Source: CAYRYU01 sp964428355 (lineage in GTDB: Bacteria > Muiribacteriota > Ozemobacteria > Ozemobacterales > Ozemobacteraceae). From it: a DNA stretch of 64,000 nucleotides. Positions 8,855-18,234 of this stretch are shown one piece after another (the stretch's first letter is position 1; every line of letters starts with the position of its first letter). The notes beneath the pieces are model-generated. The model had not been told where the DNA came from. It was given only the letters and a program-made list of their open reading frames with translations, and searched no databases. The position numbers and the translations under genes were made by a program. The stretch spans positions 62,001-126,000 of the forward strand of contig CAYRYU010000004.1 in NCBI GenBank assembly GCA_964428355.1, written 5' to 3'.

Positions 8855-9466
8855 TCAGGGGGAATTTCCAAGCTGCCAGGCTCTGATGGCGGGGACCGGG
8901 TGGAGCAGCATTATTATGTTCAGGGTTAGGGAGTCCCGGATCGTCATGAGAAGGGCCATCTCGACCAGCAGAAAGACGGCGAGCGCGCGCTTCCCTCCGA
9001 TACGGCTCGCGATCAGGAACCCCGTCGCGCAACAAAGGATGTCTCCGAGGGAGTTCGCAATGGAATCCCCGAGGTATCCGAAGGAAATCGTTGCGGTGCG
9101 GTACTTCTCGATGACGAACCGGGAGTTTTCGAGCAACTCCCAGAGACACTCCATTCCCACGGTTACCGTGACTTTCCAGAAACGATGCAGGTTCCGCGCA
9201 ACGATCCAGAGGAATCCGCAGAGAAGGAAGCCGTGAAGGATATGCGTGAAGCTGTAGGGGTCGAACACGTGCTGCGAATTGTGCAGGCTGTTCACCTGAC
9301 CCGCCCAAAGGGAGGGTTCTCCGCATGAACACCAGAGTGGCCGATCCTGGAGCCGGAGTCGAATCACGGCCAGGATGACGAAAAGAACCCCGGTGCAAAG
9401 AGGCGCGAACCAACCCTCTTCCTTTCCGGCGGGCCCATCAGGTGGCCTTTCCAATTCTTCGACCAT
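8855..9466 (-). CDS. UPF0314 (DUF2585) integral membrane protein
   Basis: A 203-residue membrane protein with the family signature: PLWCSCG, NSQHVFDPYSFTHILHGFL, and a later LWELLENSRFVIEKYR. Four or five hydrophobic segments are visible: near 22-38, 75-92, 130-150, 158-172 and possibly 176-190. The biochemical role of UPF0314 is not known. It is the first gene of a probable two-gene unit with the exported NadD-like fusion, 22 bases downstream. The N-terminus of about 18 residues before the first membrane segment is acidic and cytoplasmic in style. The ATG at 9466 has only a weak ribosome site. The gene is divergent from the DUF5714 gene across 81 bases. Confidence 0.8.
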   Translation of the reverse strand: MVEELERPPDGPAGKEEGWFAPLCTGVLFVILAVIRLRLQDRPLWCSCGEPSLWAGQVNSLHNSQHVFDPYSFTHILHGFLLCGFLWIVARNLHRFWKVTVTVGMECLWELLENSRFVIEKYRTATISFGYLGDSIANSLGDILCCATGFLIASRIGGKRALAVFLLVEMALLMTIRDSLTLNIIMLLHPVPAIRAWQLGNSP

Positions 9467-9547
9467 GAGGCATCAATGGTAACGGAAAGGCCTTCCGATT
9501 TCAATCCGGTTGCAAAGGAGGTCAGGCGATAATAGTATGTCAAGGTC

Positions 9548-10135
9548 ATGAGCAGGGAATCGGCGATCCTGGATCGGTGCCTCGGTTTGCGAGGTGCCGA
9601 CCCGATCCGGGCCGCCATCGCGATGATGCATGATCTTCCGATCCGGATGCACGGTCCCGAGCACCATTTTCTCGTCCCGGGGGTCCTGCTCGGGGTCGCC
9701 CTTGCAAACAACGGTCTCGGGGTCGACGCTATCCGCCAGCGGTTGCGCGAGGCCAGGGAAAGGGCGTTGCAGGTTCCCGGGGGATTCTGCGGCTCCCATG
9801 GAGCCTGCGGGGCCGGTGTGGGCGCTGGAATCTTCTTCAGCATCCTGACGGGGGCCACCCCCCTCTCGGAAGACGAATGGAAGTGGAGCCAGGCAGCCAC
9901 CGCCAGGAGCCTGGCAGCCATGGCCCGGATCGGAGGGCCCCGTTGCTGCAAACGAAGCACATACCTGGCTCTCCGTGCGTCGATTCTTCTCGCCCGGAGG
10001 CTCCGCGTCGCCGACTTCCCATATCCCCCCCGGATCGTCTGCGGTTTCTCGGGGATGAACGAGGAATGTATCGGAGCTTCCTGCCCGTTCAACCCGCGCG
10101 GACTGGAATCCGCGGCTGTTACATCGCCTGCTTGA
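9548..10135 (+). CDS. DUF5714 cysteine-rich protein
   Basis: A 195-residue protein with the conserved blocks of DUF5714: PEHHFLVPGVLL (38-48), GGFCGSHGACGAGVGAG (78-94), ITGATPLS-like ILTGATPLSEDEW, GGPRCCKRSTYLA (129-141) and a C-terminal CGFSGMNEECIGASCPF with three cysteines (165, 174, 179). The paired His and many Cys suggest metal or Fe-S binding; no catalytic activity is established for the family. It is 13 bases ahead of a Tes-family radical SAM gene in the same direction, and the pair is clearly an operon. A role as electron-transfer or cluster partner of the radical SAM enzyme is an inference from this linkage. Confidence 0.82.
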   Translation: MSRESAILDRCLGLRGADPIRAAIAMMHDLPIRMHGPEHHFLVPGVLLGVALANNGLGVDAIRQRLREARERALQVPGGFCGSHGACGAGVGAGIFFSILTGATPLSEDEWKWSQAATARSLAAMARIGGPRCCKRSTYLALRASILLARRLRVADFPYPPRIVCGFSGMNEECIGASCPFNPRGLESAAVTSPA

Positions 10136-10148
10136 AAAGGAGTCCAGG

Positions 10149-11558
10149 ATGACCATCCCGAATGGACAACTCACGGTGACCAGAACCGTCTGCCCCGAAT
10201 GCCGAAAGACCGTTCATGCAAAAGTCCTCCACCGGGATGGAAGGATCTACTTCGAGAAACACTGCCCCGAACACGGGGTTTCGGAAAGCCTGGTCGCTGA
10301 CGATGCCCGGGCCTACCTCGACGCGATCCGGTTCGTAAGGTCAGCCTGGAAGCCTCTCCAGTTCACCTCCTCGGTCGAAAAGGGCTGCCCGGAGGATTGC
10401 GGACTCTGCCCCGACCACGAGCAGCACGTCTGCATGCCGGTTCTCGAGATCACCGACCACTGCGACATGGAATGTCCGATTTGCCTTGTACGAAATCGCC
10501 ATTCATGGCACATCACCCGCGAGGAGTTCAACCGCATACTCGACCGTCTCCTGGAATCCGAAGGTTCCATCGATGTCTTGAGCCTCTCCGGCGGCGAACC
10601 CACCCTCCACCCGCAGTTCCGCGACCTGGTCCAGGACTGCGTCGATCGGAGGAAGATCCTCAGGGTGAGCCTTTCGACCAATGGACTCCGTCTGGCCCGC
10701 GACCCGGAGTTGAGGGAGTTTTTGGGCTCCAGGAACGTCGTGGTCAGCCTCCAGTTCGATGGAAGCGATCCCGTCGCCCTCCGGAGGATGCGTGGAGGGG
10801 ATGTTTCCGCCCCCAAGAAGTCCCTCCTGGACGATCTGACGAAATCCGATTTTCCCTGTTCCCTCACCTTCACCCTCGCGGGCGGGTTGAACGAAGAGGG
10901 ACTCGCGGAAGCGGTCGATCTTCTGTTCGCGAGGCCGAACATCCTGAGCCTGATGGTTCAACCCCTGGCCTTCTGCGGCCACGGAAGCGAACTTTCCCCG
11001 GAAGACGGCCAGGGGCCAGGTCAGATCAGGAAGGTGTTCATCCCCGAGGTCACCCGCCTGCTTGAAAAGCATGGAAAGGGCCGTGTCTCGGCCAGCGACT
11101 TCCTTCCCCTTCCATGCAGCCATCCCAACTGTTTCTCCCTGGGGTTTTTCCTCAAACACGACGACGGGGGCTTTTCCGCGCTCGCCAAGTTGTTCGACCC
11201 CACGACCTACCTCGACATCCTCAAGAACCGGTCTTTCTTCGGGACCGATCCCCAGAACTTCGACGACATACAGAACGCTGTCTACCAGCTTTGGTCCGGA
11301 GGTTCGGGGAACGCGCCCGATTCGAAGAAAGCCCTCCACTCGATCAAGACCCTGCTCCGGAAGATCCAGGGCGGAGGCGGGTTCGACGCCTCCCGCAACA
11401 TCACGATCGCCGAGCGGGCGATGAAATCCGTTTTCATCCATGCGTTCATGGACCCCGGCACCTTCGACATCGGCAGGGTAAGGAAGTGCTGCCAGGTCTA
11501 TCCCCTGAGGGACGGCCGGCTGGTGCCGATCTGCGCTTACAATAACCTGATCAGGTGA
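10149..11558 (+). CDS. Second Tes/MJ0619-family radical SAM protein
   Basis: A 469-residue protein; the ATG at 10149 follows AAGGAG by eight bases. Motifs in order are a zinc ribbon (CPEC at 15-18, KHCPEHG at 38-43), GCPEDCGLCPDH (79-90), the radical SAM cluster CDMECPIC (105-112) and SLSGGEPTLHP (145-155). The order and spacing match the protein at 4462-5838, so the two are paralogues, and both belong with MJ0619, the family of archaeal tetraether lipid synthase. It is co-transcribed with a DUF5714 gene. The C-terminal third has further cysteines (FDIGRVRKCCQVYPL), also a family habit. Its last 8 bases overlap the end of the convergent SpoIIE gene. Substrate unknown. Confidence 0.86.
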   Translation: MTIPNGQLTVTRTVCPECRKTVHAKVLHRDGRIYFEKHCPEHGVSESLVADDARAYLDAIRFVRSAWKPLQFTSSVEKGCPEDCGLCPDHEQHVCMPVLEITDHCDMECPICLVRNRHSWHITREEFNRILDRLLESEGSIDVLSLSGGEPTLHPQFRDLVQDCVDRRKILRVSLSTNGLRLARDPELREFLGSRNVVVSLQFDGSDPVALRRMRGGDVSAPKKSLLDDLTKSDFPCSLTFTLAGGLNEEGLAEAVDLLFARPNILSLMVQPLAFCGHGSELSPEDGQGPGQIRKVFIPEVTRLLEKHGKGRVSASDFLPLPCSHPNCFSLGFFLKHDDGGFSALAKLFDPTTYLDILKNRSFFGTDPQNFDDIQNAVYQLWSGGSGNAPDSKKALHSIKTLLRKIQGGGGFDASRNITIAERAMKSVFIHAFMDPGTFDIGRVRKCCQVYPLRDGRLVPICAYNNLIR

Positions 11559-14502
11559 GGGTTCCGCCCCCGGAAAGGATCATGAGGGAAATGTCGTCCG
11601 CGGGGGGATCCTCGGGAGAAACCCGGGAATGCCAGTCCCGGAGAGCGCGTTCGATTTCGACCGGGTCGTTCCCTTCGGGGGTCGACAGGTCCAGGTTCTC
11701 GACGGCCTCCTGGCACCGGGGAAAACCCAGGGAGGCTCCGTTCGTGTCCGTGGCTTCAAAGAAACCATCGGAGTGGAACACGAGGACATCACCCCGGACG
11801 AGCCTGAACTCGACCTCGGGATAGCTCTTCCTGTTCCTCGTTCCGAGGGGAAACCCGGAGACTCCGATCTGCTCGGCCTTTCCCGCTCGAAGCAGGAAGG
11901 GAAACGTCTGGCCGGCATTCGCCATCCGCAGGGTCCCGGATTCCACATCCAGAACCGCTATCATGCATGTCATCATCATCCGTTTCTGGAGAAGGCGGGA
12001 GAATACCTCCTGGCAGGTGTCCAGGAACTCTCCCGGCTGGTGACTGCAGGCGGGATGGTTGAGCATCGCCTTTGCCATTCCGACCACGAGTGCGGCTGGT
12101 ACCCCGTGACCGGAAACGTCGCCCAGCAACATCAGTATCCGTCCGCCGTCGAGAGGGAAATAATCGAAGTAGTCGCCTCCCACATGGCTTGCGGGGCGGC
12201 AGGTTCCGAATATTCTCCAAGCCCCGAGATCGAGGGGTTTTCGGGGGAACAACTGCTCCTGGGTGACTTTCGCCACTTCCAGATCCTCGAGTCCCGCCAG
12301 CATCTCGTTGAAGGTTTCCGACAGGACTCCCATCTCGTCAAGGTCCAATACCGGAATCCGGTGCGAGAACCGACGTTCATCGATCGCCCTGACCCCCTCG
12401 GCAAGATTCATGACCGGTGCGAGGAACCTGTCCGACAAGGCAACTGAGGCCGCGTAACCGAAGAAGAGTAACGACAGGCAGATCACCAATATAACCAGCA
12501 GGGGGACCCGTAAGGCAGACATGATCTCCCGGCCGGATGAGACAAGGAAGAGATAGGTATGGGGAAGAAGCTGGGCTTTCAATCCGGTCATGAACATCCG
12601 GATTCCATCTTTCCCCTCAAAAACCATCTTGACGGGCTTTCCCTGGTTGGCAACCAGATCCTTTATCCAGCTCACTTCCCGGTGATAGGGAAAACTCTCG
12701 TCATACTTCTGGCCAACGAGATGGACCAGGATGGAAATCCCCCGGTTCCTTGCCAGAAATGCGGGAAGTGATCTCTCCAGGTAGAAATCCCGGACGGAAA
12801 GATCCTGCCAACCGAAGAGTGCTGCCAGCCGGGTCCGCCTTCCTGCGTCCTTGAATGGGAAAAGCAGCATCTCGAATCTTCCGTTCGCAAACTTGAACGA
12901 CTTGATGGTTTTTACGTAGGCGGTGAGATTCGCAAACATGAAATCCGCGTTCAAACCGAGGTAATCGAGGGTGGATTTCAAAAGAATCTCCTCCCGTGGG
13001 TCCGGGGAGCCCCCCTCCGGGTCTTTCAGGTCTGGGAAGGCCGCATGGATCTGGCTTCGTAGGATCGGCCGGAGTTTCTGCACGTGGTCCGCCCATCCGG
13101 ATTCGGTGGAGAAGACCGATTTCCGCTTTTCATCTATCACCTCACAGGCATCCACCGAAAAGCGGCGGGTCACTTCCCGGCAACGGGCGATGCATTGCTC
13201 GGGGGAAAAATCCCGTCCGGGGAATGGTTTACCCAGTGCCTCCAGAACCTCGTTCTGGAAGGTCCCGACCCCGGCGTGGAAGTCCTGCTCGAAGTCCGCC
13301 ACCAGGCGTTCGTGCTTGGCGAACAACTCCTTTTCGAGCGTCCGCTTCCTGTCCTGGAGGAACCTGTGCGATCCAATCCCGACGATCAGCAAAGGAATCC
13401 CGACGACATAGGAGAAAAGGAATGCGAATTTCCACCTGATTGACCGGGAAACCCCGGGACTTTTCCCTTTCCCGGGCCAACCGGTTCCCGTTGCCATTCC
13501 TCCGGAGATTTCCTCCCCGCCGGTCAGGAGTGGGAACGACCATACTCCGAGCAGGAGGAACGAAACCAGGCAGATCACTCCTCCTGCCGCCCTGAGCGCA
13601 CGCCAATCGGCGGGGGCGGAGTTGGGAAGTGCGAGAAGCAGGCTCAAGCTTGGGTCGACCGGAAGACATCCCCAAAGGAACCCGCGGTCCCGATGGAACC
13701 GCCCGGGTTCCGATTGCAGGTGCATGAAAGCTCGGTCCAGGAATGGATGCAGGTCTCCCCACGTGGCGGGATCCCCTGGTCGGGATGAGGACATCGTGAC
13801 GAACCCGGCACGGAGCTCCGGATACCTCTTCCGCATGGCCTTCAGATGGATGCCCGGGCCAAGACGGTTCCAGTCCTTGGTTTGGGAGATCCAGGACAGG
13901 AACATCCCTTTCTCGGTCGGCCAGGAAACGAAGAGATACGATCGCTTCTCACTATATGAGGCCGAGAAAAAGTGGTTGATCAGCGGAACCTTCGGATAAT
14001 GGCAGAAGGCGGGCCCCAGGAAAGGCTGATAATCCTTGAAGTTCGCTTCGAGGGGCGTGCGGTTCATATCTTGGAACTGCCGGCAGTCGCGGAAGAAAGC
14101 CCTGACGGTTTTGGCTGGAGGAATGATATCGGAGAGATCCGTGACGGTGTTCCCCCGGTCGTCGATCAGAAGGAACTCGAACGTCCCCGGAAACTCTTTT
14201 TGCAGCCACTTCTTCAAATCCGAAAAGAACCCTCTCGGGTTCAAATCACCGAAGACCTCTGCCTGAAGCCTTAGAAGAGAATCGTTGAGGAACGAGGCGG
14301 AAGTCCGGGACCCCTCGAGTTCGAGCCTCATGATCGACATCTTCCGCTCCAGGTCTTCCCAGGAGTCGGCTTCCCACCCGGAAAGAACCTGCGAAATCCA
14401 GAGGAACACGAGAAAGAGGGGAACCCCGAAGAAGAAGGAAGATGCCGCCAGCCAGCGGAATCTGGGAAAACTGGGAACCCCGGGATGCGCTTCCTGCCTC
14501 AT
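11551..14502 (-). CDS. Membrane HAMP-SpoIIE (PP2C-type) serine phosphatase A
   Basis: A 983-residue signalling phosphatase. The ATG at 14502 overlaps the stop of the upstream gene as ATGA, so translation is probably coupled. Membrane helices lie near residues 18-40, 305-330, 350-370 and 665-685, enclosing two extracytoplasmic segments that probably sense something. A HAMP domain (about 688-745) leads to a linker DLEVAKVTQEQLFP and a SpoIIE catalytic domain (about 760-983). Metal-binding aspartates are in GGDYFDYF, LGDVSGHGVPAAL, FHSDGFFEATD and ADDISLMIL. Targets are usually phosphorylated anti-sigma-factor antagonists with STAS domains, but none is encoded next to it. Its neighbour 14499-17387 and the distant gene at 59889 have the same layout. 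Confidence 0.88.
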   Translation of the reverse strand: MRQEAHPGVPSFPRFRWLAASSFFFGVPLFLVFLWISQVLSGWEADSWEDLERKMSIMRLELEGSRTSASFLNDSLLRLQAEVFGDLNPRGFFSDLKKWLQKEFPGTFEFLLIDDRGNTVTDLSDIIPPAKTVRAFFRDCRQFQDMNRTPLEANFKDYQPFLGPAFCHYPKVPLINHFFSASYSEKRSYLFVSWPTEKGMFLSWISQTKDWNRLGPGIHLKAMRKRYPELRAGFVTMSSSRPGDPATWGDLHPFLDRAFMHLQSEPGRFHRDRGFLWGCLPVDPSLSLLLALPNSAPADWRALRAAGGVICLVSFLLLGVWSFPLLTGGEEISGGMATGTGWPGKGKSPGVSRSIRWKFAFLFSYVVGIPLLIVGIGSHRFLQDRKRTLEKELFAKHERLVADFEQDFHAGVGTFQNEVLEALGKPFPGRDFSPEQCIARCREVTRRFSVDACEVIDEKRKSVFSTESGWADHVQKLRPILRSQIHAAFPDLKDPEGGSPDPREEILLKSTLDYLGLNADFMFANLTAYVKTIKSFKFANGRFEMLLFPFKDAGRRTRLAALFGWQDLSVRDFYLERSLPAFLARNRGISILVHLVGQKYDESFPYHREVSWIKDLVANQGKPVKMVFEGKDGIRMFMTGLKAQLLPHTYLFLVSSGREIMSALRVPLLVILVICLSLLFFGYAASVALSDRFLAPVMNLAEGVRAIDERRFSHRIPVLDLDEMGVLSETFNEMLAGLEDLEVAKVTQEQLFPRKPLDLGAWRIFGTCRPASHVGGDYFDYFPLDGGRILMLLGDVSGHGVPAALVVGMAKAMLNHPACSHQPGEFLDTCQEVFSRLLQKRMMMTCMIAVLDVESGTLRMANAGQTFPFLLRAGKAEQIGVSGFPLGTRNRKSYPEVEFRLVRGDVLVFHSDGFFEATDTNGASLGFPRCQEAVENLDLSTPEGNDPVEIERALRDWHSRVSPEDPPADDISLMILSGGGTLT

Positions 14503-17387
14503 CTTACCCCCCCAGCGGTGGGTTCCGGGACAGGGCACTGAAGGATCATCACGGTCAGATCATCCGGTGGCCTCTGATTTCCGACCGTGAGTCCATACCA
14601 GCGACGGATGGACTGCTCCGTCTCACCTGCCGATTTTCCTACCAGCGTCGGAAGAGCCGCAAACCAACGCGGGAAGCCGATCACCCCGCCTCCGGGAAGC
14701 GGGGATTCCACCATCCCGTCCGTGAAAAAGACCACGCAATCGCCTGGAACAAGTTCGTATCGGTTCTCTGGATAGCCTTTCGAGGGGATGATTCCAAGGA
14801 TGAAACCCTTCGATTCGAGGGAAACCGCTTTTCCGGAGCGGATGAGAACCGGGTGGGGGTGGCCTCCGTTCGCCACGGTGCAGGATCCTGATTTCGGATC
14901 GAAACTCAGACAGCAGCAGGTCATCGAGGTCTCCCGGGAAAAGGTTTTCAGAAAAACCTGATTGAGTGTTTCAAGGATCGGCCCAGGATTCTTTGGGGTT
15001 CGGGGATGGAAGAAAACCGTCTTGGCCATAGCCATGACCAGTCCGGAGGCGATCCCATGCCCGACGACGTCACCGATGATCAGGATCAGTCTCCCATCGG
15101 AAGTGACGATGTAATCGAAATAGTCTCCGCCGATCTGGCTCAGGGGTTGGGAAGTCCCGAATACCTCCCAGTTTCCGGACCGAAGGGCTTCCCTCGGAAA
15201 AAGGTGCTCCTGAACCGCGCGAGCCGGCTCCAGGTCCTGCAACCCGGTCATCATCCAGTTGAAGGTGGCGGAGAGTTTTCCCAGCTCGTCCTGGTCTCCG
15301 ACGGGGATCCTGGTTTCGAAACGCCGTTGACGGATAGCTTCCACCCCATCGGAAAGGTCCCGGATCGGGACGAGGAAAATCGAGGCCAGGAACCCGCCCA
15401 CGGTCACACTTCCAAAAAGGATGAACAGCCCAGAGAAAAGGAAACTCGCCCCGAGTTCCCCCAGCTCCAGCCGGATGCCGCGGTCCGAGCTTACGGCGAG
15501 GAGGTTGAACTGGGAAAGCTCTCGGCATCGGAAGCCCGTAACAAGAAGGTCGCCATCTTCCCCCGGCGCCGTCTCCCGCAAGCCCCGGTCTCCTGCTCGG
15601 ACCCGGTCCAGGAAGCGCCGGACGGATTCAATCCGTCTAAAATCGGCGGGGAAGGAAAGCTCGGGGTTCTCCCTATCGAAAGCGAAAACCGTTCCCTCCT
15701 CGAGGGTCCGTCCGAAGGCAGCCAGGTTCCGCCGAACGTAATTCCGGGCCAGGTCGTCCCTGCGCCAGAAGATCGAGAGGAAGAACCGGGCGATGGAATT
15801 CCGGTCGTGGATTGGGAAGAGAATGTTCAAGAACTCCTTTCCCCCGATATCGAAAGCGCTGATCTTTCCCAGCTCATTTCCCACCCGTGCCAGGATGCTC
15901 TCGAATTCTGGGGGGAGGCCTTCCGTATCGCTTTCGCCCGATGGTCCGGAGAGCGGAGCGGTGGAGGTCCCTGTGTTCAGGATCCTAAGTAGGAATTTCG
16001 AGGTCCGGTCGAAGATCGCCATCGGTCGGGTGCCCCCAAAATGCGAAGGGGGGCTCCCAGGGAGGATTATCTCTTTCCCCGATTCATCATGGAGGGAGTC
16101 CGAGTCCCATGCGAAGCGGGGTTGCATGTCGGAGATCGACTTTTTCAGCCCCATGGGCGTCTGTTCCTCGTTGTAGATCATGGGGTAGAAGACCTGGCGC
16201 ATTTCGGATTCGATCCGGTCGAATTCGAGTTGGAAGTTCCGGTCGAAAGCTTCCAGGGCGGTCTCGACACTGTCGTGAAGGGCATCTTCGAGAATCACCC
16301 GTCTCTCCCTGAGGACCTCGCCGCTGCTCCAGGCCATCAACGAAAGGGGAATTGCGGCGGTGTAGGCAAAGGCAAGGATCAGTTTCAAGCGGACCGAAAG
16401 GCTCCCGAACATTCTGCCCGAGGAAAGGCCGAAAGCCGTTAGGAAGGCAAGACTCCCAGCCACCACCAGGCCGATTATCGCTCGGGTCCTGCGAACCATT
16501 TCCGCGGGATTGTTGGGGACTGCCCGGCAGCCGAGGATCCGGATTCCCCGGCCCACCTCCCGTTTCGCCCATGTCCGGCCGCTATTGATGATGGATGCAC
16601 AGTTCCCGGTTTCAAGTTCATCCAGGATTTCCCGGATGGTCCCGGTCGAAGCGCCCATGGTTCTTGCGATCTCGGGGATACGGGTGGCTCGGTGGAACAC
16701 TCCGATCCTGGTTCCTTTCGACTCCCGGTTGAGGCGCCGCACCCGGTCTTGGATTGCGAGAAAGGGCCAGCGGGAGGTTTCAGAGAGGAAAACGATCATC
16801 ATTCCCTGAGCCGAGGGCCGGCCGAGATACAGGTACCTTTTCTTTGCGATCTTTCTTCCCATCTGTATGGTCCGGAATCCCCCACGGTGGATCTCGGAAA
16901 ATTCGCCAAGGAAGCTTTTCAGAAAAGACGGGCCTGGGTCCTGCGGCGGGGGAAGGCCTTCCAGGAGCGCCCTGCATGCAAAGAAGAAGCGTTTGGAGAG
17001 GATGCGGGGGACGGGGTCGTCGCAGAGCCCTGGCGCGGGCTCGCCTTTGCCGTCGAGGAACACGAACGAAAAAACCCCCGGAAACCTGCGATGCAGGGTT
17101 TTCCTGATCCGGGCGAACCTGGAACGTGCGTTAGACCCGGAAAAAACACGCCTCTCGACGGTTCCCAGAAGCCTCCCCATGAATTTCGAGGGGTTGGCGA
17201 ACTCGTCCATCCCGCGGAGGGTTTTCTCGAGCCTTCTTTCCTGGTCTTTCCGCTTCCAGAGTTCCCTTTCGTGGAAAAGGAAAGCCGTTCCGAGGAAGGT
17301 GAACAACGGAGGAATCAGGCAGAAAAGAAGGACCCAAACCCTGCTGTTGGGCGATTTGTGGGCCGGCCCGCAACCTTGGGAGGTCAT
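14499..17387 (-). CDS. Membrane HAMP-SpoIIE (PP2C-type) serine phosphatase B
   Basis: A 962-residue paralogue of the gene immediately downstream. The ATG at 17387 has AAGGAGAG four bases upstream. Membrane helices fall near 17-37, 298-318, 332-352 and 645-672, with long segments between that are probably periplasmic sensors. The HAMP domain (about 672-730) is followed by LQDLEPARAVQEHLFP and a phosphatase domain with IGGDYFDYIV, IIGDVVGHGIASGL, FFTDGMVESP and PDDLTVMIL. The Gly in VVGHG replaces the commoner VSGHG pattern but the aspartates are kept. The gene starts 18 bases after an exported protein and is in one operon with lipid-kinase-like and alpha-oxoamine synthase genes. Confidence 0.88.
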   Translation of the reverse strand: MTSQGCGPAHKSPNSRVWVLLFCLIPPLFTFLGTAFLFHERELWKRKDQERRLEKTLRGMDEFANPSKFMGRLLGTVERRVFSGSNARSRFARIRKTLHRRFPGVFSFVFLDGKGEPAPGLCDDPVPRILSKRFFFACRALLEGLPPPQDPGPSFLKSFLGEFSEIHRGGFRTIQMGRKIAKKRYLYLGRPSAQGMMIVFLSETSRWPFLAIQDRVRRLNRESKGTRIGVFHRATRIPEIARTMGASTGTIREILDELETGNCASIINSGRTWAKREVGRGIRILGCRAVPNNPAEMVRRTRAIIGLVVAGSLAFLTAFGLSSGRMFGSLSVRLKLILAFAYTAAIPLSLMAWSSGEVLRERRVILEDALHDSVETALEAFDRNFQLEFDRIESEMRQVFYPMIYNEEQTPMGLKKSISDMQPRFAWDSDSLHDESGKEIILPGSPPSHFGGTRPMAIFDRTSKFLLRILNTGTSTAPLSGPSGESDTEGLPPEFESILARVGNELGKISAFDIGGKEFLNILFPIHDRNSIARFFLSIFWRRDDLARNYVRRNLAAFGRTLEEGTVFAFDRENPELSFPADFRRIESVRRFLDRVRAGDRGLRETAPGEDGDLLVTGFRCRELSQFNLLAVSSDRGIRLELGELGASFLFSGLFILFGSVTVGGFLASIFLVPIRDLSDGVEAIRQRRFETRIPVGDQDELGKLSATFNWMMTGLQDLEPARAVQEHLFPREALRSGNWEVFGTSQPLSQIGGDYFDYIVTSDGRLILIIGDVVGHGIASGLVMAMAKTVFFHPRTPKNPGPILETLNQVFLKTFSRETSMTCCCLSFDPKSGSCTVANGGHPHPVLIRSGKAVSLESKGFILGIIPSKGYPENRYELVPGDCVVFFTDGMVESPLPGGGVIGFPRWFAALPTLVGKSAGETEQSIRRWYGLTVGNQRPPDDLTVMILQCPVPEPTAGGVR

Positions 17388-17405
17388 CTCTCCTTCCGCA
17401 AGGAC

Positions 17406-18227
17406 CTACTTTGGGACCATTTCCGAAAGAACGTCATAGAATCCCCGGCAAAAGGCCCAGACGGCTTCGAGTTTCGTGGCGGGTGGGGTTCCCTCGAACC
17501 GCGTCCACTCGACCGGAGGGAGAGGAATTGGGCCCGTCGCGATGATCCGGGGGATCCGAAGGACGAAATCGGGCCCGTTGTCGGCGGGAAAAAAGGCCGA
17601 GAAACCCGTGATCCTTCCGTCCCTGGTCGACAGGACTACCGAAGGGGACGCGGATCCGGAGGCTGTCAGGTAGATCGTATCGGAGGCCTCGAGAAACTTG
17701 GGAAACTTGGTTTGAAGCCTTTGCGCGAGGTATTCTGGCAGTCCGGGGTCGGTTCCCAGCATGATAGGTTGGGTTGCGGAAAAAAGCCGGTAGGTCATGG
17801 CGATATCGAACTGGTAACCTTCCTCCTGGCCGCGGCTGATCCTCAAAACCGGAACGGGAACGGATTCGCCATGCCCACCCCGAAAAAACACTTTGCTGGA
17901 GGGGGTGTCCAGGCGGCAGGTTGCCGTCGCACCGTCGAAATAGAATATGCAGGAGGAGGAACGGGAAAAGATGGCGAACCAGGTCGAACCGCCCCGGACG
18001 AACCCCGCAACTCCGCTGGCGAGAAGGGAATTGCCGACGAGGACCTCGGTTTCCATGAAGAAATTCTGGATGTTCGGGCCGGAGGGCGGGAGCGAAATCC
18101 CCAGGGATTTTTCCATGCGGGTCCAGAAAACCGATTCTGTCCCCGAGGCTACGCCTTCAGCGGAAAGGCTCGGAAGCGCGGTCAGAATAAGGGTGATGAT
18201 TGCTGTTACGACAGGCAGTGTTCTCAT
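17406..18227 (-). CDS. Exported protein of unknown function
   Basis: A 273-residue protein from the ATG at 18227; a GAGGT site overlaps the stop of the upstream gene and the ORF extension further upstream is antisense noise. It opens with a signal peptide, MRTLPVVTAIITLILTALPSLSAEG, with probable cleavage after LSA. The mature part has beta-rich stretches (CIFYFDGATATCRL, VPVPVLRISRG, IYLTASGSASPSVVLST) and no motif that I recognise. It lies between the diacylglycerol-kinase-like gene (7 bases) and SpoIIE phosphatase B (18 bases). A periplasmic lipid- or ligand-binding protein that feeds the phosphatase sensor is possible but only a guess from position. Confidence 0.75.
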   Translation of the reverse strand: MRTLPVVTAIITLILTALPSLSAEGVASGTESVFWTRMEKSLGISLPPSGPNIQNFFMETEVLVGNSLLASGVAGFVRGGSTWFAIFSRSSSCIFYFDGATATCRLDTPSSKVFFRGGHGESVPVPVLRISRGQEEGYQFDIAMTYRLFSATQPIMLGTDPGLPEYLAQRLQTKFPKFLEASDTIYLTASGSASPSVVLSTRDGRITGFSAFFPADNGPDFVLRIPRIIATGPIPLPPVEWTRFEGTPPATKLEAVWAFCRGFYDVLSEMVPK

Positions 18228-18234
18228 ATCTACC

